Below, piece after piece: positions 1 to 6,425 of a stretch of DNA of 12,906 nt. Made by a program: the position numbers and the translations under genes. How positions within the stretch are numbered: position 1 is the stretch's first letter; each line of letters begins with the position of its first letter. The stretch spans positions 1 through 12,906 of the forward strand of contig DAOUEU010000045.1 in the NCBI GenBank assembly GCA_034430255.1, in the 5' to 3' direction. Source of the stretch: DATKYK01 sp034430255. Lineage in GTDB: Bacteria > Chloroflexota > Dehalococcoidia > E44-bin15. The notes beneath the pieces are model-generated. The model searched no databases, was not told the origin of the DNA, and saw only the letters and a program-made list of their open reading frames with translations.

Positions 1-64
1 TTGATGCTCTTATATATCGCCCTCGCACTGCCTCAGTGTATTCCTTTATGCTGCCTCTCGTCAT
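1..64 (-). CDS. IS transposase, N-terminal fragment (cut by window edge)
   Basis: Reading leftward from the ATG at 64-62 gives 21 open codons, MTRGSIKEYTEAVRGRYI followed by RAS, and the frame is still open at the window edge. A strong ribosome site (AGGAGG, complement of 68-73) lies just upstream, which supports a real start. From memory, this opening resembles integrase-core (DDE) transposases common in Chloroflexi and sediment metagenomes, whose N-terminal part is a helix-turn-helix DNA-binding domain. Only that N-terminus is visible, so the catalytic core and IS family cannot be judged. It is divergent from greA, and its start lies inside the iterated terminal sequence of the element. Whether the full gene is intact is unknown. 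Confidence 0.6.
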   Translation of the reverse strand, partial: MTRGSIKEYTEAVRGRYIRAS

Positions 65-118
65 GCTCCTCCTTTTGGTAACACTTTTTTTGAGGCAATG
101 ATACCACTTTCGGTAACA
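1..118 (-). mobile_element. End of an insertion sequence with iterated terminal motif
   Basis: The 12-mer CTTTYGGTAACA occurs twice in direct orientation, at 72-83 and 107-118. A related inverted copy (TGATACC, around 99-105) lies between them. Read from the transposase side, the outer copy begins TGTTACC, so the element could end with the CA at 117-118, a common terminal dinucleotide. The repeats immediately precede the transposase start, the usual place for transposase-binding sites at an IS end. The boundary at 118 is an inference, because the other end and any target-site duplication lie outside the window. Confidence 0.45.
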
Positions 119-142
119 ATAATTATGAGTCAATTCGGGGGG

Positions 143-171
143 TTTACAAATATCTCAATAGCCTGTATAAT
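143..171 (+). promoter_or_regulatory. Sigma-70-type promoter of the greA-lysS-serS operon
   Basis: A -35 box TTTACA (143-148, five of six consensus bases) and a perfect -10 box TATAAT (166-171) are separated by exactly 17 bases. Transcription should begin near 178, giving a leader of about 79 bases before the greA start codon. It lies only 25 bases beyond the presumed IS end, so the element inserted just upstream of it. Confidence 0.8.
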
Positions 172-201
172 ATGTAAAAAATAAAGAGATATGAGATATG
201 C

Positions 202-232
202 GACTGAGGGTCGTCGACCTTCAGTCTTTTTT
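202..232 (+). terminator. Intrinsic-terminator hairpin in the greA leader (probable attenuator)
   Basis: GACTGAGGGTC (202-212) can pair with GACCTTCAGTC (216-226) as an 11-bp stem with one G-U pair and a three-base loop. Six T residues (227-232) follow immediately. This is the textbook layout of a Rho-independent terminator, yet it lies about 25 bases downstream of the predicted start of transcription and upstream of the greA start codon. It should therefore release a short RNA of about 55 nucleotides or attenuate the operon. It could also serve readthrough from the left, but the promoter lies upstream of it, so greA transcripts must cross it. Confidence 0.75.
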
Positions 233-256
233 AGTAGCGGTGGAAGGAAGGTTAGG

Positions 257-727
257 ATGTCTAATAAAGAGAATTTCCTCACCCCCGAGGGTCTGGCAAG
301 GCTCGAGGAGGAGTTGGAGCATCTGAGTACGGTGCGACGCCAGGAGGTGGCGGATAAAATTCAGCAGTCCAAGGAATTGCGCAGCTCTGTTATCTCGCCG
401 GAGTATGAGGAGGCTAAGAACGAGCAGGGCTTCGTCGAGGGGAGGATCCTCGAGATTGAGAGGATCATCAAGAATGCTAAAATCATCCATCATGAGGACA
501 TCAATGTGGACTTCGTTGAGGTGGGGAACGAGGTGAGGGTGCAACTTCAGGACGGCAGTGAGGAACACTATGCCATTGTGGGTAGTGCCGAGGCTAAACC
601 TAGCGAGGGGAGGATCTCCAACGAATCACCGATGGGCAAAGCGTTGCTGGGCAAGAGAGTAGGAGATGAGGCGGAAGTGGAGGCACCTGCAGGGCCGCTC
701 AAGCTGAGGATCCTGGAGATTAAGTAG
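257..727 (+). CDS. greA: Transcription elongation factor GreA, atypical coiled-coil tip
   Basis: GreA enters the secondary channel of RNA polymerase and normally stimulates cleavage of backtracked transcripts. The 156 residues show an N-terminal coiled coil (about 1-75) and a C-terminal FKBP-like domain (about 80-156) ending in the typical S-P-M-G-K-A-L-L-G-K block. The ATG at 257 is chosen because GGAAGGAAGG (242-251) sits at good distance and the protein then begins like other GreA proteins. An in-frame ATG at 191 would add 22 unfamiliar residues. The tip of the coiled coil, usually GDLKENAEY, reads RSSVISPEY (residues 42-50). In a gapless alignment with E. coli GreA recalled from memory, catalytic D41 and E44 become S43 and I46. 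The fold seems intact while cleavage activity is doubtful. It is first in an operon, and its TAG overlaps the lysS GTG. Confidence 0.93.
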   Translation: MSNKENFLTPEGLARLEEELEHLSTVRRQEVADKIQQSKELRSSVISPEYEEAKNEQGFVEGRILEIERIIKNAKIIHHEDINVDFVEVGNEVRVQLQDGSEEHYAIVGSAEAKPSEGRISNESPMGKALLGKRVGDEAEVEAPAGPLKLRILEIK

Positions 728-2184
728 TGGCTCGCATCGATGACATAACCAGTCAGCGCCGCGAAAAGCTAAAGATAATTCGCCAGAAGGGAATCGATAC
801 TTATCCCCATCGTTACCATCGCAGCCACACCACAAAGGAGGCCATCGCCCTCTTCAAGCGGGGAGATGATAGGGGGGTGAGCCTCGCCGGGCGAATAATG
901 GCTTGCCGAGATATGGGCAAGGCTACATTCATTGACATCCGAGACTTATCGGGTAACATCCAGGCCTACCTCCGCCGTGACCTCTTGGGGGATAGGTATG
1001 AACTAATAAAGCAGTGTGATATTGGAGACATCATCGGTGTAAGCGGTAATGTATTTAAAACGCATGCTGGAGAGGTAACACTAAAGGTTTCCGATTTCAC
1101 CCTGCTCGCCAAGTCCCTCAATCCACTGCCTGAGAAGTGGCATGGGCTTACCGATGTCGAGAAGCGCTACAGGCAACGCTACCTCGACCTAATCTCCAAT
1201 AAAGAGGTAGGTCGGATATTTGTGTTGCGCAGCCGGATTATTACTGCCATAAGACGCTTTCTCGACGCGCGTGGTTTTATCGAGGTGGAGACGCCGGTGC
1301 TTCATCCCGCGGCGGGCGGCGCTCTGGCTCGCCCCTTCACCACACATCATCATACTCTAGACCAGGACCTATACCTCCGTATTGCCACCGAGCTTTACCT
1401 GAAGCGGCTCATCGTGGGCGGCCTAGATAAGGTGTATGAGATTGGGCGCATCTTCCGCAACGAGGGCATATCCACAAAGCACAACCCGGAATTTACCACG
1501 CTTGAGAGCTATGAAGCCTATACCGACTATAACGATGTAATGGCGATGGTAGAGGAGATGGTTTCCCATGTTGCCAGGAGGGTTCTACGCAGGACCAGGG
1601 TCAGCTTCGCTGGAAATAGCATAGATTTCGCGCCTCCTTGGCGGCGCATCACATTGCAGGATGCCATTAAGGAAGGGTGTGGTATCGATTTTCTCGAACA
1701 TGCTGATGAGCACTCACTGCGTAAAGCGATTCGAGATCAAGGATTAGAGGTGGAAGACAGCCCAAGCTGGGCCAAGCTCATCGACAAGCTCATCTCCACT
1801 TTCGTGGAGCCAGGTCTAATTCAGCCCACCTTCGTCATGGACTACCCCATTGAGCTATCGCCGCTGGCGAAGCGAAAGCCTGAGAGTGAGCGGTTGGTGG
1901 AGCGGTTTGAGGCCTTTGCTGGGGGGATGGAGCTCGCTAATGCCTTCACCGAGCTCAACGACCCCGTGGAGCAGCGGGAGCGCTTCTTGGAGCAGGATAG
2001 GCTACGCGCCCTTTTGGGCGATGAGGAGGCGGAGAGGGTGGATGAGGATTTCCTCGTGGCACTGGAGAGTGGCATGCCGCCCACGGGGGGCCTGGGCATG
2101 GGAATCGACCGGCTGGTGATGCTGCTCACCGACCAGCATTCGATAAGAGATGTTATCCTCTTCCCGCAGTTACGTACTAAATAA
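727..2184 (+). CDS. lysS: Lysyl-tRNA synthetase, class II
   Basis: It charges tRNA-Lys with lysine using ATP in the cytoplasm. The 485 residues are the full family length. An N-terminal anticodon-binding OB fold (about residues 50-150) distinguishes it from the shorter EpmA/GenX paralogues. The class II core follows: motif 1 region with FIEVETP near 184-190, motif 2 FRNEG at 243-247 leading into KHNPEFTTLE, and motif 3 GLGMGIDRLVMLL at 455-467. The GTG start shares its first base with the last base of the greA stop (TAGTG), so translation is probably coupled. No separate promoter is visible between the genes. Nothing appears missing. Confidence 0.97.
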   Translation: MARIDDITSQRREKLKIIRQKGIDTYPHRYHRSHTTKEAIALFKRGDDRGVSLAGRIMACRDMGKATFIDIRDLSGNIQAYLRRDLLGDRYELIKQCDIGDIIGVSGNVFKTHAGEVTLKVSDFTLLAKSLNPLPEKWHGLTDVEKRYRQRYLDLISNKEVGRIFVLRSRIITAIRRFLDARGFIEVETPVLHPAAGGALARPFTTHHHTLDQDLYLRIATELYLKRLIVGGLDKVYEIGRIFRNEGISTKHNPEFTTLESYEAYTDYNDVMAMVEEMVSHVARRVLRRTRVSFAGNSIDFAPPWRRITLQDAIKEGCGIDFLEHADEHSLRKAIRDQGLEVEDSPSWAKLIDKLISTFVEPGLIQPTFVMDYPIELSPLAKRKPESERLVERFEAFAGGMELANAFTELNDPVEQRERFLEQDRLRALLGDEEAERVDEDFLVALESGMPPTGGLGMGIDRLVMLLTDQHSIRDVILFPQLRTK

Positions 2185-2196
2185 CAAGAAGCAGTT

Positions 2197-3456
2197 ATGC
2201 TTAGCCTGCAGTTCATCCGTGAAAACCCTGCCCTGGTTCGCGAGGCACTGGGGAAGCGTCAGTCCAGCGAGGATATCGATGATATCCTCGCTTTTGATGA
2301 GCGTCGCCGCAGCCTGCTTACCGAGGTGGAGGCACTGAGGGCACGGCGAAACGAGGTGAGTCGAGATATAGGCAAAACAGGCGAGAGGCCTCCACAACTG
2401 ATAGAGGAGATGCGACAGATGGGGGATCGCATAAAGTCCCTCGACGAGCAGGTGGGGGGGATCGAAGAGCAGCTTAACGACCTCCTCCTTCGTGTGCCCA
2501 ACATTCCTCACCCCAGCGTTCCAATAGGTAAGGATGAAAGCGGTAATATAGAGGTGCGAAGCTGGGGGGAAGCTCTAAAACTTGATTTTACACCCAAGCC
2601 CCACTGGGAGCTGGGCGAATCATTGGGAATCATCGACTTTGAGCGGGGGTCGAAGCTCTCGGGCACCCGCTTCTATGTGCTCAAAGGGTTGGGGGCACAC
2701 CTCCAGCGTGCCCTGATCTCCTTCATGCTCGACCTGCACGTGCAGGAACATGGCTATACTGAGATGTATCCCCCATTTATGGTAAAGCGAGAGTGCATGG
2801 TTGGGTCGGGGAATCTTCCCAAGTTCGCAGATAACCTCTACCACGATGAGGAGGACGATTTCTGGTTCGTGCCCACCGCTGAGGTGCCGCTGACCAACCT
2901 TCACCGCGACGAGATTCTCCCCCCGGGCACCCTTCCTCTATATTATGTGGCCTATACCGCTTGCTTTCGCCGAGAGAAGATGTCTGCGGGCAAGGATACC
3001 AGGGGAATTAAAAGGGGGCATCAATTCGATAAGGTGGAGCTTTACAAATTTGTCGTGCCCGATTCATCGGACGGGGAGCTGGAGAAAATGGTAGGTGATG
3101 CTGAGGAGGTATGCCGCCGGTTGGGCATCCCCTATCGGGTACTACAGCTTTGCAGCGGCGACCTTGGTTTTGCCGCCAACAAGTCATACGATATCGAGGT
3201 TTGGGCCCCCGGATGTGGCGAGTGGTTGGAGGTAAGCTCCTGCTCCAACTGTAGCGATTTTCAAGCGAGGCGCGCCAATATTCGCTTTCGCACCCAGAGT
3301 GGTGCCAGGCCCCAGTTTGTCCACACCCTGAATGGCTCGGGTCTGGCTCTGCCCCGCGTGCTCATCTCGCTTCTGGAGAACTATCAGCAGCCCGATGGCA
3401 GCATAGTGATACCTGAAGTTCTACACCCATATACCCGGTTTGAGGTTATAAAATAG
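2197..3456 (+). CDS. serS: Seryl-tRNA synthetase, class II
   Basis: It charges tRNA-Ser with serine. The 419 residues show an N-terminal antiparallel coiled-coil arm (about 25-100, rich in E, R and L) that grips the long variable arm of tRNA-Ser. The catalytic core follows, with the serine-binding TAE triplet at 227-229, motif 2 FRREKMSAGKDTRG from 257, the EVSSCSNCSDFQARR stretch at 345-359, and motif 3 NGSGLALPR at 379-387. It starts 12 bases after lysS with only a weak purine-rich ribosome site, so it is probably the third gene of the same transcript. A tRNA-Ser gene lies downstream on the same strand. Confidence 0.97.
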   Translation: MLSLQFIRENPALVREALGKRQSSEDIDDILAFDERRRSLLTEVEALRARRNEVSRDIGKTGERPPQLIEEMRQMGDRIKSLDEQVGGIEEQLNDLLLRVPNIPHPSVPIGKDESGNIEVRSWGEALKLDFTPKPHWELGESLGIIDFERGSKLSGTRFYVLKGLGAHLQRALISFMLDLHVQEHGYTEMYPPFMVKRECMVGSGNLPKFADNLYHDEEDDFWFVPTAEVPLTNLHRDEILPPGTLPLYYVAYTACFRREKMSAGKDTRGIKRGHQFDKVELYKFVVPDSSDGELEKMVGDAEEVCRRLGIPYRVLQLCSGDLGFAANKSYDIEVWAPGCGEWLEVSSCSNCSDFQARRANIRFRTQSGARPQFVHTLNGSGLALPRVLISLLENYQQPDGSIVIPEVLHPYTRFEVIK

Positions 3457-3468
3457 CGGATGTATAGT
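3440..3468 (+). promoter_or_regulatory. Candidate promoter ahead of tRNA-Ser
   Basis: TTGAGG (3440-3445) and TATAGT (3463-3468) are spaced by 17 bases at the very end of serS. If used, transcription would start near 3475 and give a long leader of about 175 bases to the tRNA gene. The stretch 3469-3648 holds no other gene or clear promoter that I can see. This is a pattern match only. Confidence 0.3.
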
Positions 3469-3648
3469 ACTTCTAAAATCAAGTTACGTCCGAATGGATC
3501 GTTAGCCGTAGTCAATAAAGCTGGTTTCCAAATTTATGAAACTTTCCGCCACACCAGATACTTTTATCCATGATGTATGAAGCCAACTACCAAATAGAAG
3601 AGCTCAGCGCGGAGGATGAAAATATCATATCGAATAGTATGAAAAGAG

Positions 3649-3736
3649 GGAGGGGTGACCGAGAGGCTTAAGGTGGCGGTCTTGAAAACCGCAGTCTCGA
3701 TTTTCGGGACCGTGGGTTCGAATCCCACCCCCTCCG
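3649..3736 (+). tRNA. tRNA-Ser, anticodon UGA
   Basis: The acceptor stem GGAGGGG (3649-3655) pairs with CCCCTCC (3729-3735), followed by discriminator G at 3736. The anticodon stem GCGGT/ACCGC encloses the loop CTTGAAA with anticodon TGA at 3683-3685, which reads UCA and related serine codons. The long variable arm typical of tRNA-Ser forms a six-pair stem, GTCTCG with CGGGAC. The T arm is GTGGG-TTCGAAT-CCCAC. The 3' CCA is not encoded, since CTT follows the discriminator. It lies 192 bases after serS, whose product should recognise the variable arm. Confidence 0.97.
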
Positions 3737-3881
3737 CTTTGTCGATGTTTAAGGGGTGTGGGAAGCAGGCTCCAATCGACTAATTATGAAGTGGTTCTTG
3801 AGGCAGGATAACCTTTTACTAGTGTGAGAAAAGCCAATCGATTGACGCTAGGGGCGAAGGTACATCGAAAGGAGTGAAGGA

Positions 3882-5048
3882 GTGAAGATCCATGAGTATC
3901 AGGCCAAGGAGATATTCGCCAAATACGGTGTCCCCGTGCCCAAAGGGGGCGTTGCGTCAACCCCGGAAGAGGCCAAGAAGATCGCCGCCCAGCTTGGCGG
4001 GACGGTGGTAATAAAGGCACAGGTCTATGCCGGCGGCCGGGGAAAGGGTGGTGGGATCAAGACGGCACAGTCCCCCGATGAGGCGGCAAAACTGGCGGGC
4101 CAGATAATCGGGATGAGGCTGGTTACCCATCAGACATCTCCTGACGGGGTGCCGGTAGACAAGGTGCTGGTCGAGGAGGAGGGGGCAATTGAGCGGGAGT
4201 TATACCTCGGTATCGTTATCGATTCGGGGAAAGGACTGCCGGTAATCATGGCAAGCGAGGCGGGGGGTATGGACATCGAGGAGGTGGCTGCCAGGAGCCC
4301 GGAGAAGATACTCAAGGTATATATCGACCCCATAATCGGGTTTCAGCCCTTTTTAGGCCGGAGGCTTGCCTTCGGCCTGAATTTAGAGGCGGAGCAGGTA
4401 AGGCCTATGGGACAGCTTATCGGCAACCTGTTCCGTATGTTCAGGGAGCAGGACGCCTCTCTGGCGGAGATTAACCCGCTGGTGGTTACCTCGGATGGCA
4501 GGCTGCTGGCGCTGGATGCCAAGCTTAACCTCGATGACAACGCCCTGTTTCGCCATCGCGATTACGCCGAGCTCCGGGACCCTGCTCAGGAGGACGAGCT
4601 GGACCTGGAGGCGGCAAAGCATAACCTCTCCTATATACGGCTCGATGGCGATGTGGGGTGTATGGTCAATGGCGCTGGACTTGCCATGGCCACCATGGAC
4701 ATTATCAAGCAGGTGGGGGGTGAGCCGGCAAACTTTCTCGATGTGGGCGGTGGAGCCAGCGAGGATATGGTTACCAGTGCCTTCACCCTGCTGCTCTCCG
4801 ACCCTAAGGTCAAGGCGGCGCTGGTCAATATCTTCGGCGGAATACTCAGGTGCGACATCGTGGCGCGGGGTATGATCGAGGCGTCAAAACAGATGGAGAT
4901 CAAGGTGCCGATAGTGGTCAGGATGAGGGGGACGAATGTCGAGGAGGGGATGAAGCTCCTTGCCGAATCTGGCCTCCCAGTAGTTATGGCTAAGGACCTG
5001 AGGGATGCTGCGGAGAAGGTGGTGGTGGCAAGGGGTGGGGCGGTTTGA
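3882..5048 (+). CDS. sucC: Succinyl-CoA synthetase (ADP-forming), beta subunit
   Basis: With SucD it interconverts succinyl-CoA and succinate with formation of a nucleoside triphosphate, in the TCA cycle or its reductive or partial forms. The 388 residues equal the E. coli length. The N-terminal ATP-grasp half begins KIHEYQAKEIFAKYGVP and carries the glycine-rich GGRGKGGG loop near 51-58 and EINPLV before residue 205. The C-terminal ligase half carries NGAGLAMATMDI, FLDVGGGA and VNIFGGILRCD. The start is GTG, supported by AAAGGAG ending seven bases upstream. Nucleotide preference cannot be decided by eye. Unusually, sucD does not follow directly: 400 bases holding a decayed sucD start and a membrane gene intervene. 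Confidence 0.97.
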   Translation: MKIHEYQAKEIFAKYGVPVPKGGVASTPEEAKKIAAQLGGTVVIKAQVYAGGRGKGGGIKTAQSPDEAAKLAGQIIGMRLVTHQTSPDGVPVDKVLVEEEGAIERELYLGIVIDSGKGLPVIMASEAGGMDIEEVAARSPEKILKVYIDPIIGFQPFLGRRLAFGLNLEAEQVRPMGQLIGNLFRMFREQDASLAEINPLVVTSDGRLLALDAKLNLDDNALFRHRDYAELRDPAQEDELDLEAAKHNLSYIRLDGDVGCMVNGAGLAMATMDIIKQVGGEPANFLDVGGGASEDMVTSAFTLLLSDPKVKAALVNIFGGILRCDIVARGMIEASKQMEIKVPIVVRMRGTNVEEGMKLLAESGLPVVMAKDLRDAAEKVVVARGGAV

Positions 5049-5077
5049 ATTGTGGCAGAGCTAAGAGGGTGATTGTA

Positions 5078-5134
5078 ATGAGCATTATTTTCGATGGAAA
5101 CACTAGACCTATGGTTCTGGGGATAGGATTATGA
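5078..5134 (+). pseudogene. Decayed duplicate of the sucD 5' end (18-codon ORF)
   Basis: An ATG at 5078 opens an 18-codon frame, MSIIFDGNTRPMVLGIGL, closed by TGA at 5132-5134. The true SucD begins MSILIDEDTRLLVQGITG, so M, S, I, D, T, R, V, G and I fall at the same positions from the start codon. By hand, about 35 of the first 48 bases match the sucD start at 5449. It is best read as a broken second copy of the sucD start, left by a tandem duplication or by insertion of the following gene. Its TGA overlaps the ATG of the membrane gene (ATGA), so if translated it could act as a coupling leader. Confidence 0.55.
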
Positions 5135-5430
5135 TTGTCGGGGTAGCATTGCTACTGGTCTGCACTGGATCATTAATTGTGGTCTGGGCTAATTTGGCTA
5201 GTATAGAGGTGAGCGGAGGGCTCGCTGAAGGTCTCGACTTTATTATAAGCGGAATTCTGACGATTCGCTTTCAAATATTACTCAGCCTGGCAATTCTCGT
5301 GGCAGGTGTGGGTGTGGGTATCTTGCTTTATGAAATACGGAATTTTAGGTTAATAAAGCAATTTGGCGCCGCGATTTGCGTCATCGTTGCGCTGGCTTCG
5401 GGGTTTTTTGCTATACAGTTTCTCATCTAA
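5131..5430 (+). CDS. Small membrane protein of unknown function, between sucC and sucD
   Basis: The 99 residues are strongly hydrophobic. Three membrane segments can be drawn at about 2-22, 47-68 and 79-98, with a mixed loop (SIEVSGGLAEGLDF) after the first and a short basic turn (EIRNFRLIKQ) before the last. No cysteine pair, metal motif or family signature is seen, and I do not recognise a family. The ATG at 5131 overlaps the TGA of the 18-codon sucD-like frame, and no good ribosome site is seen directly ahead, so it may depend on coupling. It ends 18 bases before sucD on the same strand, so it should be co-transcribed with sucCD. A role in that operon is not shown by the sequence. Confidence 0.6.
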   Translation: MIVGVALLLVCTGSLIVVWANLASIEVSGGLAEGLDFIISGILTIRFQILLSLAILVAGVGVGILLYEIRNFRLIKQFGAAICVIVALASGFFAIQFLI

Positions 5431-5448
5431 ATGGCATAGGGGGTTAGA

Positions 5449-6318
5449 ATGAGCATTCTTATCGATGAGGATACCAGGCTTCTGGTCCAGGGTATAACCG
5501 GTAGTGAGGGAAGCTTTCATACCAGAAGGTGTATGGTATACGGCACCAAGGTCGTTGCTGGGGTTACCCCGGGTAAGGGAGGGACATCGTTCGATGGGGT
5601 GCCGGTTTTCAATGAGGTGGAGCGTGCGGTGAAGGAGACCGGGGCAAATGCGAGCATGATCTTCGTCCCCCCCGCCTTCGCTGCCGACGCTATTCTAGAG
5701 GCTGTCGATGCCGGCATAACCCTAGTGGTATGCATTACCGACGGCATCCCTACCCTGGACATGGTTACCGTTCTTGGCTATCTGAAGGGGAAATCTACAC
5801 GTCTCATTGGCCCCAATTGTCCCGGGGTTATCTCGCCGGGTAAGTCAAAGGTAGGGCTCATGCCAGGTGATATTCACATGGCCGGGAGCGTGGGTGTGGT
5901 CTCCCGGAGCGGCACACTTACCTATGAGGCGGTGGCCCAGCTAACAGAGCAGGGGATCGGTCAATCCACCTGTATTGGAGTGGGTGGCGATCCCTTAATC
6001 GGCACAACCTTTATCGATGTGCTGGGGCTGTTCGAACAGGATAGCGAAACGGGGCTGGTGGTGCTTATCGGGGAGATCGGCGGCACAGCGGAGCAGGAAG
6101 CAGCGGAATTCATAAGGGAGATGACCAAGCCGGTTGTCGCCTTCGTCTCGGGGAGCACCGCGCCGCCGGGGAGGAGAATGGGGCACGCTGGGGCGATCAT
6201 CACCGGTAGCTCGGGTACCGCAGCTGAGAAGTTCGAGGCGCTTCGTGCTGCCGGAGCCATCATCGCCTCCAGCCCGGCGGAGATCGGTGCCGTGGCGCGA
6301 AGTGTATATCCGGTATAG
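5449..6318 (+). CDS. sucD: Succinyl-CoA synthetase (ADP-forming), alpha subunit
   Basis: This subunit binds CoA and carries the histidine that is phosphorylated during catalysis. The 289 residues match the family length. The N-terminal CoA-binding Rossmann domain starts with VQGITGSEGSFHT (13-25). GPNCPGVISPG spans 121-131, and the active-site histidine lies in GRRMGHAGAI as H246, the same number as in E. coli. The preceding GEIGGTAEQEAA stretch is also typical. The ribosome site is the purine run GGGGGTTAGA before the ATG. It completes the enzyme with sucC but is displaced 400 bases from it. Confidence 0.97.
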   Translation: MSILIDEDTRLLVQGITGSEGSFHTRRCMVYGTKVVAGVTPGKGGTSFDGVPVFNEVERAVKETGANASMIFVPPAFAADAILEAVDAGITLVVCITDGIPTLDMVTVLGYLKGKSTRLIGPNCPGVISPGKSKVGLMPGDIHMAGSVGVVSRSGTLTYEAVAQLTEQGIGQSTCIGVGGDPLIGTTFIDVLGLFEQDSETGLVVLIGEIGGTAEQEAAEFIREMTKPVVAFVSGSTAPPGRRMGHAGAIITGSSGTAAEKFEALRAAGAIIASSPAEIGAVARSVYPV

Positions 6319-6374
6319 TGCTTGCAGGGGGAAAACAGGCGAGTTTTTCGAATTTTACGGTTGTAGTTAGGAAA

Positions 6375-6403
6375 TTGGCGTAACTGAAAAATTCCAATAT
6401 AAA
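6375..6403 (+). promoter_or_regulatory. Candidate promoter of surE
   Basis: TTGGCG (6375-6380) and TATAAA (6398-6403) are separated by 17 bases, placing a start of transcription near 6410, just ahead of the AGAGGT ribosome site (6411-6416). The -35 box is only four of six, so readthrough from sucD may also serve surE. Confidence 0.4.
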
Positions 6404-6425
6404 GGCCAATAGAGGTCGATTTATT

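Noticed and set aside
1842..2216. Long antisense frames within lysS and other genes (also in serS, sucC, sucD and surE)
   Set aside because: They are shadows of strongly biased codon use in well-supported genes and show no independent start signals or families.
3741..3780. GTCGAT...ATCGAC inverted repeat after tRNA-Ser as a terminator
   Set aside because: The arms are only six bases, the loop is 28 bases and no T-tract follows.
3798..3826. TTGAGG-based promoter for sucC
   Set aside because: No acceptable -10 box is found at 16-18 bases; the sucC promoter remains unassigned.
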